Part shown: positions 1 to 9,388 of the stretch, in pieces | How the letters are laid out: each line of letters opens with the position of its first letter | How positions within the stretch are numbered: the stretch's first letter is position 1 | Source of the DNA: JBCDHN01 sp965224535 | GTDB lineage: Bacteria; Verrucomicrobiota; Verrucomicrobiia; Verrucomicrobiales; DEV007 | Direction of reading: 5' to 3' | DNA: 64,000 bases | Assembly (NCBI GenBank): GCA_965224535.1 | Contig: CBDCZR010000046.1 | Location: 12,249 to 76,248, forward strand | The notes under the pieces: generated by a model | Seen by the model: the letters and a program-made list of their open reading frames with translations, nothing else | Told to the model about the DNA's origin: nothing | Database searches by the model: none | Program-made: the position numbers and the translations under genes

Positions 1-7
1 ATGGGTT

Positions 8-44
8 GGAAATTGAAAACTAGAAATTGGAAATTCGAAATCGG
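8..44. repeat. Degenerate GAAACTC-family microrepeat at window edge
   Basis: A short A/T-rich run of imperfect GAAAYTN units (gaaattg, gaaaact, gaaattg, gaaattc, gaaatcg) lies just downstream of the ctaD stop codon. It resembles the better-preserved GAAACTC arrays found at four other places in this window. No coding potential is evident in positions 1-70. Confidence 0.5.
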
Positions 45-70
45 AGACCCAAAACCGTCAATTTGGTTGG

Positions 71-1744
71 CTAGGCCGGTTCGTTTTGCGGCCAGAAATC
101 TTGTTTGCGGTCGGGCACGCTATATTCATACGGACCACGGTGGACTTCGGGGATGTCCGGCCAGTTGCCGTGCGGCGGCGGGGATTCAGCGGTCCACTCC
201 AGCGTATTGGCCTTCCAGGGATTCTTTTCCGCTTTGGGCCCGGTCCGCATGCTGCGGAAAAAGTTCACGAGAAAGACAATTTGGAACAACAGCATCACGA
301 TGAGCGAAAGGGTGACGAACTCGCGGATGTTTTGCATCCATGCCACGGAAAGCTCCGGAAAATGCTCGTAGCTGTAGATGCGCCGGTGTTGCCCGCCGAG
401 CCCCAAGACAAAGAGCGGGATGAAAACGCAGTTGAACGGGATAATCGTGCCCCAAAAGTGAATTTTACCCCATTTTTCGTCCATCATGCGGCCAAACATC
501 TTGGGAAACCAATAGGTTAGCGCCGCAAACACCGCGATGATAGAAATCGGGAAGAAAGTGTAGTGAAAATGCGCCAGGACGAAGTAGGTATCGTGCAGGT
601 TAATGTCCGTTCCCGCTGCGCCTAGCGGAATTCCCGTGACCCCGCCGATGAGGAACATCGCCAAAAACGCCAGGGCCCACAGCATCGGTGTTTTTAGCTC
701 GATGGAGCCGCCAAACAACGTGGCGATGTAGACGAACACCATCTCAGCGATCGGAATGGAGATAATGAGCGTTGTTATCGTAAAAAGATGCGCCATTCGG
801 GGATCGATCCCGGCTACAAACTGGTGGTGCGCCCAAACCAGGAAGCTAATGATGCCGGTGGCGAAGGTGGTGTAGAGCACGATTTTATATGCAAAGAGCT
901 TTTTGCGCGAAAATACGGTGATGATCTCTGCTACGATCCCCATTGCCGGAAGCAGCACGACGTAAACCTCCGGATGCCCAAAAAACCAGAACAAGTGTTG
1001 CCAGATAAGCGGGTCGCCGCCTTCGGCGGGATTGTAGAATGACGTTCCGAGCACTTGATCGAAGAGAAGCATCACCGCGCCCGCCACCAGGGGGCCAACC
1101 GAGGCCATGAAGAGGATGCTGGCAATGATAATCATCCAAATGACGATGGGCAGCCGAAACATGCCCATGCCCTTGGTGCGCGCATTCATCACCGTGGTCA
1201 CAAAGTTGATGCCACCCATCAAAAAGGCGACGAATTCCAGCGCCACGGCCAGCAACCACAGCGGCGCGCCCCAGGGCGTCTGGTTATATTGCGCTTGAGC
1301 GGAGTGCGGCGGATAGGCCGTCCACGCTCCACCAAATCCTCCGCCGGGAGCAAAGAACGAGGCGATCAACACCACCGTGGATAAGAAGAAAATCTGGTAG
1401 CTCAAGCGATTGAGCCGCGGGAACACCATGTCATCGCAGCCAATCATCAGCGGGATGAGAAAATTGCCGAACGCCGCGATCAAAACCGGCATCGCCACCC
1501 AAAAAATCATGATGGTACCGTGGTTGGTGACCAGCATGTTGTACTTATCCGGAGACACCAGACCAAAACCAGGGACACTGGAGCCCGGGTAGGCCAATTG
1601 CATGCGAAAACCGTACGCCATCAACCCACCGACGAGGGCCATTAACATACCCGTGAACAGGTACTGCATGGCAATGATCTTATGATCGGTGGAGAAGACG
1701 TATTTGCTCCAAATGCTTTGATTCGCGTGACTTGATTCGCTCAT
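71..1744 (-). CDS. ctaD: Cytochrome c oxidase subunit I (aa3-type), K-channel lysine replaced
   Basis: Catalytic subunit of a heme-copper oxygen reductase in the cytoplasmic membrane; it reduces O2 to water and pumps protons. The 557-residue length and about 12 hydrophobic segments are typical. Ligands visible: H75 and H394 (low-spin heme), H257 plus H306/H307 (CuB) and H392 (high-spin heme). The GHPEVY motif (256-261) carries the D-channel glutamate E259 and the cross-linking tyrosine Y261, and the D-channel entry aspartate is at D104/D105. The K-channel stretch reads SIPIAEMVF (329-337), so M335 sits where the family has lysine and I332 where it has threonine. The gene starts 7 nt after coxB and is last of the visible operon; subunit III would lie beyond the window edge. 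Family assignment is secure; the effect of the missing lysine is inference. Confidence 0.97.
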   Translation of the reverse strand: MSESSHANQSIWSKYVFSTDHKIIAMQYLFTGMLMALVGGLMAYGFRMQLAYPGSSVPGFGLVSPDKYNMLVTNHGTIMIFWVAMPVLIAAFGNFLIPLMIGCDDMVFPRLNRLSYQIFFLSTVVLIASFFAPGGGFGGAWTAYPPHSAQAQYNQTPWGAPLWLLAVALEFVAFLMGGINFVTTVMNARTKGMGMFRLPIVIWMIIIASILFMASVGPLVAGAVMLLFDQVLGTSFYNPAEGGDPLIWQHLFWFFGHPEVYVVLLPAMGIVAEIITVFSRKKLFAYKIVLYTTFATGIISFLVWAHHQFVAGIDPRMAHLFTITTLIISIPIAEMVFVYIATLFGGSIELKTPMLWALAFLAMFLIGGVTGIPLGAAGTDINLHDTYFVLAHFHYTFFPISIIAVFAALTYWFPKMFGRMMDEKWGKIHFWGTIIPFNCVFIPLFVLGLGGQHRRIYSYEHFPELSVAWMQNIREFVTLSLIVMLLFQIVFLVNFFRSMRTGPKAEKNPWKANTLEWTAESPPPHGNWPDIPEVHRGPYEYSVPDRKQDFWPQNEPA

Positions 1745-1751
1745 GAGAAAT

Positions 1752-2441
1752 TCAATTGTTTGCGACGGCGGGGATAGTGGGGTTTTGCGAGCCGAACTGC
1801 GCCATCCATTGCTTGTGGGCGTCCTCCGTCTCGATCACCAAGCTCGCAACCATCAATCCGTGGCCAATCCCGCAAATTTCCGCGCATTGAATGTCGAACG
1901 TCCCCGTTTTCGTAGGCTCAAACCAGCCGATAATCGTCCGGCCGGGGATGGCGTCCTGTTTCAGGCGAAAAGCGGGGACGGAGAAGGAATGGACGACATC
2001 GCGGCTTTCCAGCTCAAAGTGATAAACGGCGCCTTCTTTGACGTGGAGTTCGTCCACCAGCGCAATATCGTCATCCGTGTCCAATTCGCCGTCCGGACCG
2101 GGATGGATGAAGGTCCAGGCCCATTGCTGGGAAATAACGCGGATAACTTGATCGGCCTCAGGGCGGTCGATTTTCACCTTGTTCCACACCATGACCGAAC
2201 CGCCCACCAAAATGACGTCGCAAGCGATTACGAGCAAGTGAGGGTATGTGATCCAGTTTTTCTCCTTTTTATTCTCTCCGGCAATATATTTGGCCTTCAC
2301 ACCGTCTTTGCGGCGGAAGCGGAAGATAAAATAGAACAGAGCGCCTTCGGCAAGGAGGAACCAGACTCCGACGATGCCCGTGATGAGCCAAAATAAGCCG
2401 TCGATGTCGCTGGCAAATGAGGATGCGCTTTCGGGAAACAT
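1752..2441 (-). CDS. coxB: Cytochrome c oxidase subunit II with CuA site
   Basis: Accepts electrons from cytochrome c through a binuclear CuA centre in its outward-facing cupredoxin domain and passes them to subunit I. Two N-terminal membrane segments lie at about 15-40 and 70-90. The CuA ligands are visible as the His of VVHSFSVP followed by the C-A-E-I-C-G-I-G-H-G-L-M motif near the C-terminus. The 229-residue protein lacks a fused cytochrome c domain, so it is not the caa3 variant; a separate diheme cytochrome c gene lies upstream instead. It is followed 7 nt later by ctaD and preceded by a tiny membrane-peptide ORF, which suggests a single transcript. Confidence 0.96.
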   Translation of the reverse strand: MFPESASSFASDIDGLFWLITGIVGVWFLLAEGALFYFIFRFRRKDGVKAKYIAGENKKEKNWITYPHLLVIACDVILVGGSVMVWNKVKIDRPEADQVIRVISQQWAWTFIHPGPDGELDTDDDIALVDELHVKEGAVYHFELESRDVVHSFSVPAFRLKQDAIPGRTIIGWFEPTKTGTFDIQCAEICGIGHGLMVASLVIETEDAHKQWMAQFGSQNPTIPAVANN

Positions 2442-2447
2442 GATGGT

Positions 2448-2561
2448 TTAAAGTATGAAGAGAAATACGGCTAAGATAAAGAGAACACAGCCGATCATCG
2501 TGAGCCGGAAGGTGATTTTGGCCACGCTTTCCGAGGAAGGGTATTTTTTTTCGTCAGCCAT
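2448..2561 (-). CDS. 37-residue single-pass membrane peptide in the oxidase operon
   Basis: An ATG-started ORF of 38 codons fills the gap between the cytochrome c and coxB genes and ends 6 nt before the coxB start. The product begins MADEKKYPSSES and then forms one hydrophobic helix (about 17-37, ending ...FLFIL). Charged head plus one C-terminal transmembrane helix is the layout of small subunit-IV/CcoQ-like oxidase subunits, but no specific motif is recognisable. Position and frame favour a real gene; the role as an accessory oxidase subunit is inferred only from context. Confidence 0.7.
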   Translation of the reverse strand: MADEKKYPSSESVAKITFRLTMIGCVLFILAVFLFIL

Positions 2562-2603
2562 GATGAGAATGGGAGGTAAGTTCCAAAATTTGGCAAAAAA
2601 CGG

Positions 2604-3266
2604 CTATTGGCGCGCCATTTTGTTGATATAAGCCACCACGTCGATCATCATTTTTTCGTTTTGCAGACCCATGGTTACGGCTTGCATCTGCATGGCTTGG
2701 GGGTCGGTGGCGTCCGTGCCGCGAATCGCGTTTTTGTAGTTCTTCAGTTGGGCTAGTTGATACCAGTCCGGCAAATATTTGAGCCCCGGGGACCGGAGTT
2801 CCTTGTTTCCTTCCAGATTGGCGCCATGGCAGGCCACGCACACCATGTAGAGCGTCTGCCCCATTTGCGGATCGCCGCCGGTGACGGTTACTTTGGGCAA
2901 CTTTGGCTGAAGCGTAGATATATAAGCCGCCACCGCTTTCACGTCTTTTTCGCGTTGCAGCGCGCGTGACATGGGGCGCATCAGCAGGCCGGCGACATCG
3001 TCCGGATGAGCACCGCGCCGCCCATCGCGAAACTTGGTGAGTTGATCCACCAGGTACCAATCCGGCAGGCCGGCCAAGGCGGGAGCGCGATATTGCTGGA
3101 CGCCCAAGGCACGGGGCCCGTGACAGGCGCTGCAAAGGCTGTAGAGCCGCTTCCCTTGCTGGAGGATATCCTCGGCACGGGCTTGGTTTGGCAGGACTGC
3201 GGCGATGGCCAGCAGGCAACTAAAAATCAATGGGAGGCGGGGCCTCCAACGCAGAAATTGATCCAT
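2604..3266 (-). CDS. Secreted diheme cytochrome c (c4-like)
   Basis: Periplasmic electron carrier with a cleavable signal peptide (about 1-31, ending near QARAED) and two cytochrome c folds in tandem. Heme-binding motifs are C45-S-A-C48-H and C143-V-A-C146-H. Candidate axial methionines occur in LMRPMS and in the MQMQAVTMG stretch. The 220-residue length matches c4-type diheme cytochromes. It is the first visible gene of the oxidase operon, so it probably delivers electrons to the CuA site of coxB. No gene lies between it and the divergent nuclease gene, leaving 3267-3425 as a shared promoter region. Confidence 0.93.
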   Translation of the reverse strand: MDQFLRWRPRLPLIFSCLLAIAAVLPNQARAEDILQQGKRLYSLCSACHGPRALGVQQYRAPALAGLPDWYLVDQLTKFRDGRRGAHPDDVAGLLMRPMSRALQREKDVKAVAAYISTLQPKLPKVTVTGGDPQMGQTLYMVCVACHGANLEGNKELRSPGLKYLPDWYQLAQLKNYKNAIRGTDATDPQAMQMQAVTMGLQNEKMMIDVVAYINKMARQ

Positions 3267-3425
3267 TTTTTGAATTGGGCGTGAGTGCGGGGGTATGTGG
3301 TGTTGGCGGGGTCGGTTGTCAACCGCGCGAATTGGCCAAAGTGGCGCAAATTTTGACTCTGGCCGCCCGGCAATTGCGAAAGTCCGCTGGACAAGTGTTA
3401 GGGGTGGGCGCTTGGTTCCTCAAAC

Positions 3426-6179
3426 GTGCGAATTTTCTTCGGCAACGCCTTGGAAGGCTGCCCGGCTCCGGCGCATTGGCAAGGGCTGGGGCGGCTGGTT
3501 TGTGGGCGAGCCAGACTCCTGGACGTTTTGGAGCAAAACCTGGGTTTGCCGCCAATTTCCGGCTTCAAGCTCGATCGGGTGCTCGATTTCCGCGAGGCGT
3601 TGGAGGCCGCCGCGAAGGACGCTTTTTACGAGCGCTCGCTGAACCTGGATCCCCTGGCGTCAGCGCGGACGTTGATGCGCTGGAGGGACGAATTGGCGCT
3701 GGCCGGCTGGGATGCGGAGGGTTGTGAGGACGCTCCGGCGCGGATTCGCGATTTGGCGGCTGCGGAGCAAGAATTGGCGTCCGAAACCGGGAAATTCGAC
3801 GTGGCCGCCCGGCTGAGGCGGGTCCTGGCCGAGATCCAAGCCGGGAAAAACCACGGTGTGGCCGAAATCGTCCGCGAAACCGAGCCAATGCCGGAATTGT
3901 GGTCGCGGCTCCTTGGCGAATTGGGCGCGAAAACGCGGTTCAACCTGCCCACGGAACCGTTGGCCGAGCCGGGCACGCAATTGCACGCTTTGCAGCGCCG
4001 CTTGCTCGGTGAAAATGGCGAAATCGCGGCTAATTCGGCGCCGGACGAGTCAATTCGCCTTTTCCGCGCCTATTCGGAGGCCCCGCTGGCGGACTGCGCG
4101 GCAAATTTCCTTGCCGATCCAAAAACGGCGCTGATCGGCAAGCGCGACTCCTTGCCGACGCTAAATCGCGCGCTGGAATTGCGGGATCAGCCACGCGTTC
4201 CGGCCACGGAGCGAAGCTCAGCCGCCGCCCCGGCGCAATTGCTCCTGCTGGCCTTGCGGCTGCGCTGGGAACCGTTCGATCCCCAGGCGTGGCTGGAATT
4301 CTTGCTCCACCCCGTTTGCCCGCTGAACGACTCCTTTCGCTTCCGGTTGGCTCGGGCGATCAACGACGTGCCCGGCCGCGGAAACGAGCGCTGGAACGAC
4401 GCAATCGCCCGAAGCCTGGAATCCGCGCCAAATCGCAAAAACGCCGAGAAACTGGCCGAAACCTGGATCGACGCCTCCACTTTTCCGGCGCATCCCGGGG
4501 CCCCCGGCGAGGCTCTGGCCGAAACCGCGCGAAATCTGGCCGCGTGGTTCGGCGTTCGCGGCGCAAACCTGGAAAATTCGCGCGAATCCGCGGCCTGGCT
4601 GGCGGCTTCGCGAAGCATCCTCGCGTTTGCGGCGAATTTGCGGCGTCAGGCCAAAATTTCGCGGCTGCAATTGGAACGCCTGGCCGCGGCTTGGCTGCCC
4701 GAAGCCGCTTCCGGCGAATCCACCAGCGGCGAGGCCGGTCAACCGTTCCCGCTCGATTCGCCCCGCCAGCTTCTGGAACCCGCCGACCGCGTCATTTGGT
4801 GGCAACCGGCGCAAAACGAAGCCGGCGGCCACGATCGCAGCCCCTGGACCAACGCGGAACGAACCTGGCTGCGCGAAAACGGCGCCATGCTCATCGATCC
4901 CGCGGAGAATCGCGCGGAGCGCCTCGCCACGCAGGTGCGCCCCATCCTCATGGCGCGGCACAGCCTGACGCTGTTTCACACCACCAGCAGCCGCGGCCGA
5001 ATCGCCCCGCAGCCCGCCGTCATCACCCGCCTGCTGGCCGAGTGCGGCCCGGAAATCGAGCGCGAGCCGGAAGCGGCGACGCCCCAGACCCGCATCCCCG
5101 TAAAACCGCTCCCCGCGCCGCGCCAATGGTGGAAACTCGCGGCGCCCGGCCTGCTTCTTCCGCGCGAAAAAGAGAGCTACTCCGCGCTGCACAAGCTCAT
5201 CTACAGCCCCTACCAGTGGGTCTTCGATTACGCGGCAAAATTGCGGCCGGGGCCCATCCAGGACTTCCGCGTTCGCGATGATGCGCGCCGTCAGGGCTCG
5301 CTCTTGCACGGCTTTGTCGAGAGCCTGCTGGAGCCCGAACCCGGCGAGGACGAGGAGTCGATACCCACGCCCGGCGATGCTTCCAAAGCGCCGGCGACGG
5401 GTTTGTTGCAAACCCTGGTCGAGCGTCTCCTTTCGCCCAACGCGGAGATCGATTGGCGCTCGGTGCAACAATCCGCGGTCGAAACCTGGGTCGCGGCGAA
5501 TTGGGAGCAACTGCTGGCCGGTCAAGCGGCGCACTACCTCATCCCGGGCCACGAATCCTCGCGCCAGAGCCTGCTTTACCTGGCGCAGACCGCGTTGTGG
5601 GAGCTGATCACCCAGTTGCGTGACGCCGGCGTGGTCGAGGCCCATTGCGAGGAGCCGATTTCCGGCGTTTCCTTCGGTGCTGGCGAGTTGACCGGCGCGA
5701 TCGACCTCCACGTCGTGCGCGCCGACGGCGAGCACGGGGTCATCGACCTGAAACTGGGCGGCCGAACCTTCCGCCAGCGGGAATTGAGCGAAAATCGGCA
5801 CCTTCAGCTCGCGCTCTACGGCCACGCGATTTCCGCCGCCGGGGGAGCCAAACCGCCGCACTGCGCTTACTTTGTGTTCCGGCCGCACGGCGCGTTGTTG
5901 GCCCGAAGCCAGGATTTTTTTCGCGGGGCCACCGTGGCTCAGCCGAAATCCGGCGCGGATTCCGCCAATTCCGCGGATTGGGAGGCGTGCTGGCGGGAAT
6001 TTCAGCAAATTTGGAGCTGGCGCTGGGATCAACTCGAACACGGGGAAATCGAGTTCACCCTGGGCGCGTTGGATCACCGGAATTTCGAAATTCCGCCGGT
6101 CGCCGCGTGGAAAGCCGGACCGGACGCCGATCGCTTTAACCCTTACCCCGCCCTCACCGGCTGGCCGGCCACCGCATGA
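3426..6179 (+). CDS. AddB-like PD-(D/E)XK nuclease subunit lacking ATPase and Fe-S residues
   Basis: Probable partner of the downstream AddA-like helicase in double-strand-break end resection. The 917-residue protein starts with GTG. It has a long helicase-like N-terminal region without a recognisable Walker A motif. A C-terminal RecB-type nuclease follows: SPYQWVFDYAAKLR, the GAID motif, DLKLGG, and QLALYGHA (the D, D-x-K and Q signatures). In classical AddB a cysteine precedes the nuclease and three follow it, holding a 4Fe-4S cluster. Here the first position is serine and the C-terminal tail has no cysteines. The stop overlaps the next start as ATGA, implying translational coupling. Assignment as AddB rests on the nuclease core and on neighbourhood; the N-terminal half is too diverged to assign by eye. 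Confidence 0.82.
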   Translation: MRIFFGNALEGCPAPAHWQGLGRLVCGRARLLDVLEQNLGLPPISGFKLDRVLDFREALEAAAKDAFYERSLNLDPLASARTLMRWRDELALAGWDAEGCEDAPARIRDLAAAEQELASETGKFDVAARLRRVLAEIQAGKNHGVAEIVRETEPMPELWSRLLGELGAKTRFNLPTEPLAEPGTQLHALQRRLLGENGEIAANSAPDESIRLFRAYSEAPLADCAANFLADPKTALIGKRDSLPTLNRALELRDQPRVPATERSSAAAPAQLLLLALRLRWEPFDPQAWLEFLLHPVCPLNDSFRFRLARAINDVPGRGNERWNDAIARSLESAPNRKNAEKLAETWIDASTFPAHPGAPGEALAETARNLAAWFGVRGANLENSRESAAWLAASRSILAFAANLRRQAKISRLQLERLAAAWLPEAASGESTSGEAGQPFPLDSPRQLLEPADRVIWWQPAQNEAGGHDRSPWTNAERTWLRENGAMLIDPAENRAERLATQVRPILMARHSLTLFHTTSSRGRIAPQPAVITRLLAECGPEIEREPEAATPQTRIPVKPLPAPRQWWKLAAPGLLLPREKESYSALHKLIYSPYQWVFDYAAKLRPGPIQDFRVRDDARRQGSLLHGFVESLLEPEPGEDEESIPTPGDASKAPATGLLQTLVERLLSPNAEIDWRSVQQSAVETWVAANWEQLLAGQAAHYLIPGHESSRQSLLYLAQTALWELITQLRDAGVVEAHCEEPISGVSFGAGELTGAIDLHVVRADGEHGVIDLKLGGRTFRQRELSENRHLQLALYGHAISAAGGAKPPHCAYFVFRPHGALLARSQDFFRGATVAQPKSGADSANSADWEACWREFQQIWSWRWDQLEHGEIEFTLGALDHRNFEIPPVAAWKAGPDADRFNPYPALTGWPATA

Positions 6180-9100
6180 AACCCGCGAACCTCAACTTCG
6201 TCAGCGCCAGCGCCGGCACGGGCAAAACCTACCACCTGGTGGAGACCGTTTTTGCCGCGGTCATGGACGGGAGCGTTCGTCCGGAAGCCGTCGTCGCCAC
6301 CACGTTCACGACCGCGTCGGCCAACGAGCTGAAGATGCGCCTGGCGCAAAAATTCTACGCCGCCGGCCGGCACGACGCCGCGGCGCAACTGGAGGAGGGG
6401 CTGATCGGGACGGTGCACGGAATTTGCCGGCGATTGTTGATCCGGTTCGCGTTCGAGGCCGGTTTGTCGCCCCAAATCCGGATCCTCGACGATGCGGAGG
6501 CGGCCTTGCTGCTGGATCGCGCGATCGACGAAAGCGTAGACGAAACGGCCGAGGCGCGACTCTACCGGCTCGGCGACTGGCTTGGCCAAAAATTCCCGCG
6601 CGGCGGGGGATTTCGCTGGCGCGGCCAGGTTCGCGACATCATCGCCGCGGCGCGCACCAACGACATCGCGCTAGCAAGCCTGCCGGCGATGGGGGAGGCG
6701 AGTTGGGCGGAAATGGCCCCCGCTTTTCGTGAAACGCCGGACACTGCCTCGCGTTTCAAGGCCGCCATGCAACAGGCCCTGCGCGATCTGCCGGATGAGC
6801 AGAAACCGCAAAATACCGTCAACTACCGCCGCCTGCTGTGCCAAACCATCCGCGCCATGGACGCCGGAACTCTGCGTTGGTCCGACTGGTTGCGTGTGAC
6901 CCGGGCGCGGCCTGCCAAGCATCTGCACGCCATCGCGAAAACCGTCGATAAAGCGGCAAAACGCGTGGCCGAGCACCCGGATTTGCACGCGGATTTGGCC
7001 GAATACTTGCGCCTGCTCTTTCTCGTCGCCAGCCAGGCCGGCGAGCGGTTTGATGCGCTGAAACGCGAACGCGGAGCCGCCGATTTCGCGGATTTGGAGA
7101 AAAACGCGCTCGATCTGCTGCGCGGCAATTCCGCGGCGCGGGAGATTTTGGCCGAGGAGATCGATTTGCTGGTCGTGGACGAGTTTCAGGACACCAGCCC
7201 CATTCAACTCGCCCTCTTCGCTGAGTTGGGAAATTTTGCGAACCGCGTGGTTTGGGTTGGCGACACCAAGCAGTCGATTTACGGCTTTCGCGGCGCCGAT
7301 CCGTTCTTGATCGAAAGCGCGGTGGAAGGCGCAATTCCGGCGGCAACGCTGAATTTGAACCGGCGATCGGCTCCCGGCTTGGTGGACCTGTGCAACCAAC
7401 TCTTCGCCCATCCTTTCGAGCAACGGCTCAAGCTCGATCCTGAGCGCACGGAGGCCGATCCGTGGCGATTTGCGCGAAATCCCGAAAATCCCGTTCTCGA
7501 GCTGGCGGAGATCTCCAGCGGCCAAAAAACGCGCAGCGGCGATCCCAAAGCGCTCTACGGCAGGCAACGCGCGGGGCTCATCGCTGACGTGGTGGCGGAG
7601 TTTTTGGCGCGAGGGGAAGCCGTGGTCGAAAAATCGTCGCTGACGGAGAAAAATCCGCTGGGTGAGGAGCGAAACATCGCTCCGGGCGACATTGCCGTGC
7701 TGGCGCGGGAAAACTGGTTTGCCGGCGAAATTGCCGGCGCGCTTCGCGAACGCGGCCTGGAGGTTTTTCTCGCCACCGCCGGCCTGTTGGCGACGCCGGA
7801 AGCGCGGCTGGCGTTGGCGGCATTCCGGCGATTGGCCGATTCCGGCGACACTCTTGCCATCGCCGAGATCGTGGCCCTGGAAAATCGCCACGAGCCGGAA
7901 ACGTGGCTGCAAAATCGGCTCGAATTCCTGCAAAACCTCGGGGAGGACGAAGATCGCGAGGGCCGGGGCTGGGGCGGTGAAATTTCCCCCGCGGTTGCCG
8001 CTTTGGATGCCCTGCGCGCTAACGACGATGCTGCGCTGCGCCTGCTTTCGCCGCTGCAACTCTTCGACCGCGCCTGCGACGCCATCGCTCTCCCGCGCAT
8101 CATCGCCGGTTGGGGGCCCGGTCAGGCTCGTGCCGCGCAACGCCGCGATAATTTGCAGCGGCTCCGCGAATTTTTGGCGGATTACGAACGGCGCGCCGCG
8201 GAATTCGGCCTGCCGGCGACGTCGAACGGGCTTTTTGGCTGGCTGGAGCAGCTTGCCGAAACCGGCCTGGACAAACGCGCCAATTCCATCGGCGCGGGAG
8301 CGATCCACGTCGGCACCTACCATCGCGCCAAGGGCCTGGAATGGCCGGCTGTCTTCCTCACCGGCGCCGAAACCGAGCTGAAATCCCGACTCTTCGACCT
8401 GCGCGTGGTGCGGACGAAAAGTGGCCCGGTGGACCTAGCCGATCCGCTGGCAAATCGCGAATTGCGGCTCTGGATCAACCCGTTTGGCCGCGTTCGCGAT
8501 CTACCCGCCATCGCCGCGCTGAAGGACTCCCCGTCCGGCAAAGCGGCCGAGGCCGAGGCCCTGGGCGAAGAACTGCGGCTGCTCTACGTCGCCTTCACTC
8601 GCGCGCGCGATCGGGTCATTTTGTTTCACGATCCCGCCAAAGCGCCGCATTGGCTGCAGAACCTGGATGGCCCGATCGCCGACGCCCTAACCAACGTCCG
8701 CACCAGCTTCAAAATCCACGACGCTGCGCCGGAAATCCCGGCGGCCTTCCATCGGCACGTGCTAAGCCGCGAAAAAGCCGCCGCAACGCCGGAAACCCAC
8801 GTTTTCGTGCCGGAATGCGCCGAAATCCGCACCGAACGCCCGTCCGCCACCCTCGCCCCGTCGCAAGCCGAGCCGGTTTCGACCGCAAAAGCCGGTAAAC
8901 CGCTGGAATTCGGCCAACGGCTCGATTGGAACGGCCAAAACGAGCGCGACATGGGCGAGGCCATGCATCGCATCCTCGCCGTGGCCATCTCCAACCCGCA
9001 AACGCCGGATTTGCTCGAAAAAACGCGCGCCATCCTCGACGCGTTCGGTTTGGGCGAAGTCAGCGCGGCCGCGGTTTTAGCTCAGGTTCGGCGTTACCGC

Positions 9101-9388
9101 GAATTCGTCGCCGAAACCTTCCAACCGGCGCGTGAAGTGGTGGAAGTGCCGTTTTCCGTCGTCAACAACGGCGGCCAGCGGGTTATCGGCTACATCGATC
9201 ATCTGCTGGAAACCGCGAACGGTCCGGTGATCATCGATCACAAGATTTTTCCCGGAAAACGCAAGCTTTGGGAGCAAACCGCGCTCGGTTACTCCGGTCA
9301 GTTGGCGGTTTATCGCGGCGTAGCCGGCCCCAACGCCCGAACCCTCATCCATCTGGCGACGACGGGCGTTTTGATGGAGGTGACTTGA
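6176..9388 (+). CDS. addA: AddA-like UvrD-family helicase/nuclease
   Basis: Superfamily 1A helicase fused to a PD-(D/E)XK nuclease; unwinds and trims broken DNA ends to start RecA-dependent repair. Visible motifs in order: Walker A SASAGTGKTY (10-19), DEFQDTSPIQ (Walker B/motif II), VWVGDTKQSIYGFRGAD (motif III), VGTYHRAKGLEWP (motif V) and LRLLYVAFTRARDR (motif VI). The nuclease follows near the C-terminus with GYIDHL, IIDHKIFPG and YSGQLAVYR. At 1070 residues it is close to the AddA norm of about 1200. It overlaps the AddB-like gene by 4 nt. The ATPase side is intact here, so the pair would be a single-motor enzyme. Confidence 0.93.
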   Translation: MKPANLNFVSASAGTGKTYHLVETVFAAVMDGSVRPEAVVATTFTTASANELKMRLAQKFYAAGRHDAAAQLEEGLIGTVHGICRRLLIRFAFEAGLSPQIRILDDAEAALLLDRAIDESVDETAEARLYRLGDWLGQKFPRGGGFRWRGQVRDIIAAARTNDIALASLPAMGEASWAEMAPAFRETPDTASRFKAAMQQALRDLPDEQKPQNTVNYRRLLCQTIRAMDAGTLRWSDWLRVTRARPAKHLHAIAKTVDKAAKRVAEHPDLHADLAEYLRLLFLVASQAGERFDALKRERGAADFADLEKNALDLLRGNSAAREILAEEIDLLVVDEFQDTSPIQLALFAELGNFANRVVWVGDTKQSIYGFRGADPFLIESAVEGAIPAATLNLNRRSAPGLVDLCNQLFAHPFEQRLKLDPERTEADPWRFARNPENPVLELAEISSGQKTRSGDPKALYGRQRAGLIADVVAEFLARGEAVVEKSSLTEKNPLGEERNIAPGDIAVLARENWFAGEIAGALRERGLEVFLATAGLLATPEARLALAAFRRLADSGDTLAIAEIVALENRHEPETWLQNRLEFLQNLGEDEDREGRGWGGEISPAVAALDALRANDDAALRLLSPLQLFDRACDAIALPRIIAGWGPGQARAAQRRDNLQRLREFLADYERRAAEFGLPATSNGLFGWLEQLAETGLDKRANSIGAGAIHVGTYHRAKGLEWPAVFLTGAETELKSRLFDLRVVRTKSGPVDLADPLANRELRLWINPFGRVRDLPAIAALKDSPSGKAAEAEALGEELRLLYVAFTRARDRVILFHDPAKAPHWLQNLDGPIADALTNVRTSFKIHDAAPEIPAAFHRHVLSREKAAATPETHVFVPECAEIRTERPSATLAPSQAEPVSTAKAGKPLEFGQRLDWNGQNERDMGEAMHRILAVAISNPQTPDLLEKTRAILDAFGLGEVSAAAVLAQVRRYREFVAETFQPAREVVEVPFSVVNNGGQRVIGYIDHLLETANGPVIIDHKIFPGKRKLWEQTALGYSGQLAVYRGVAGPNARTLIHLATTGVLMEVT

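Noticed and set aside
4218..6077. 619-codon minus-strand ORF
   Set aside because: Antisense to the AddB-like gene and without any recognisable motif.
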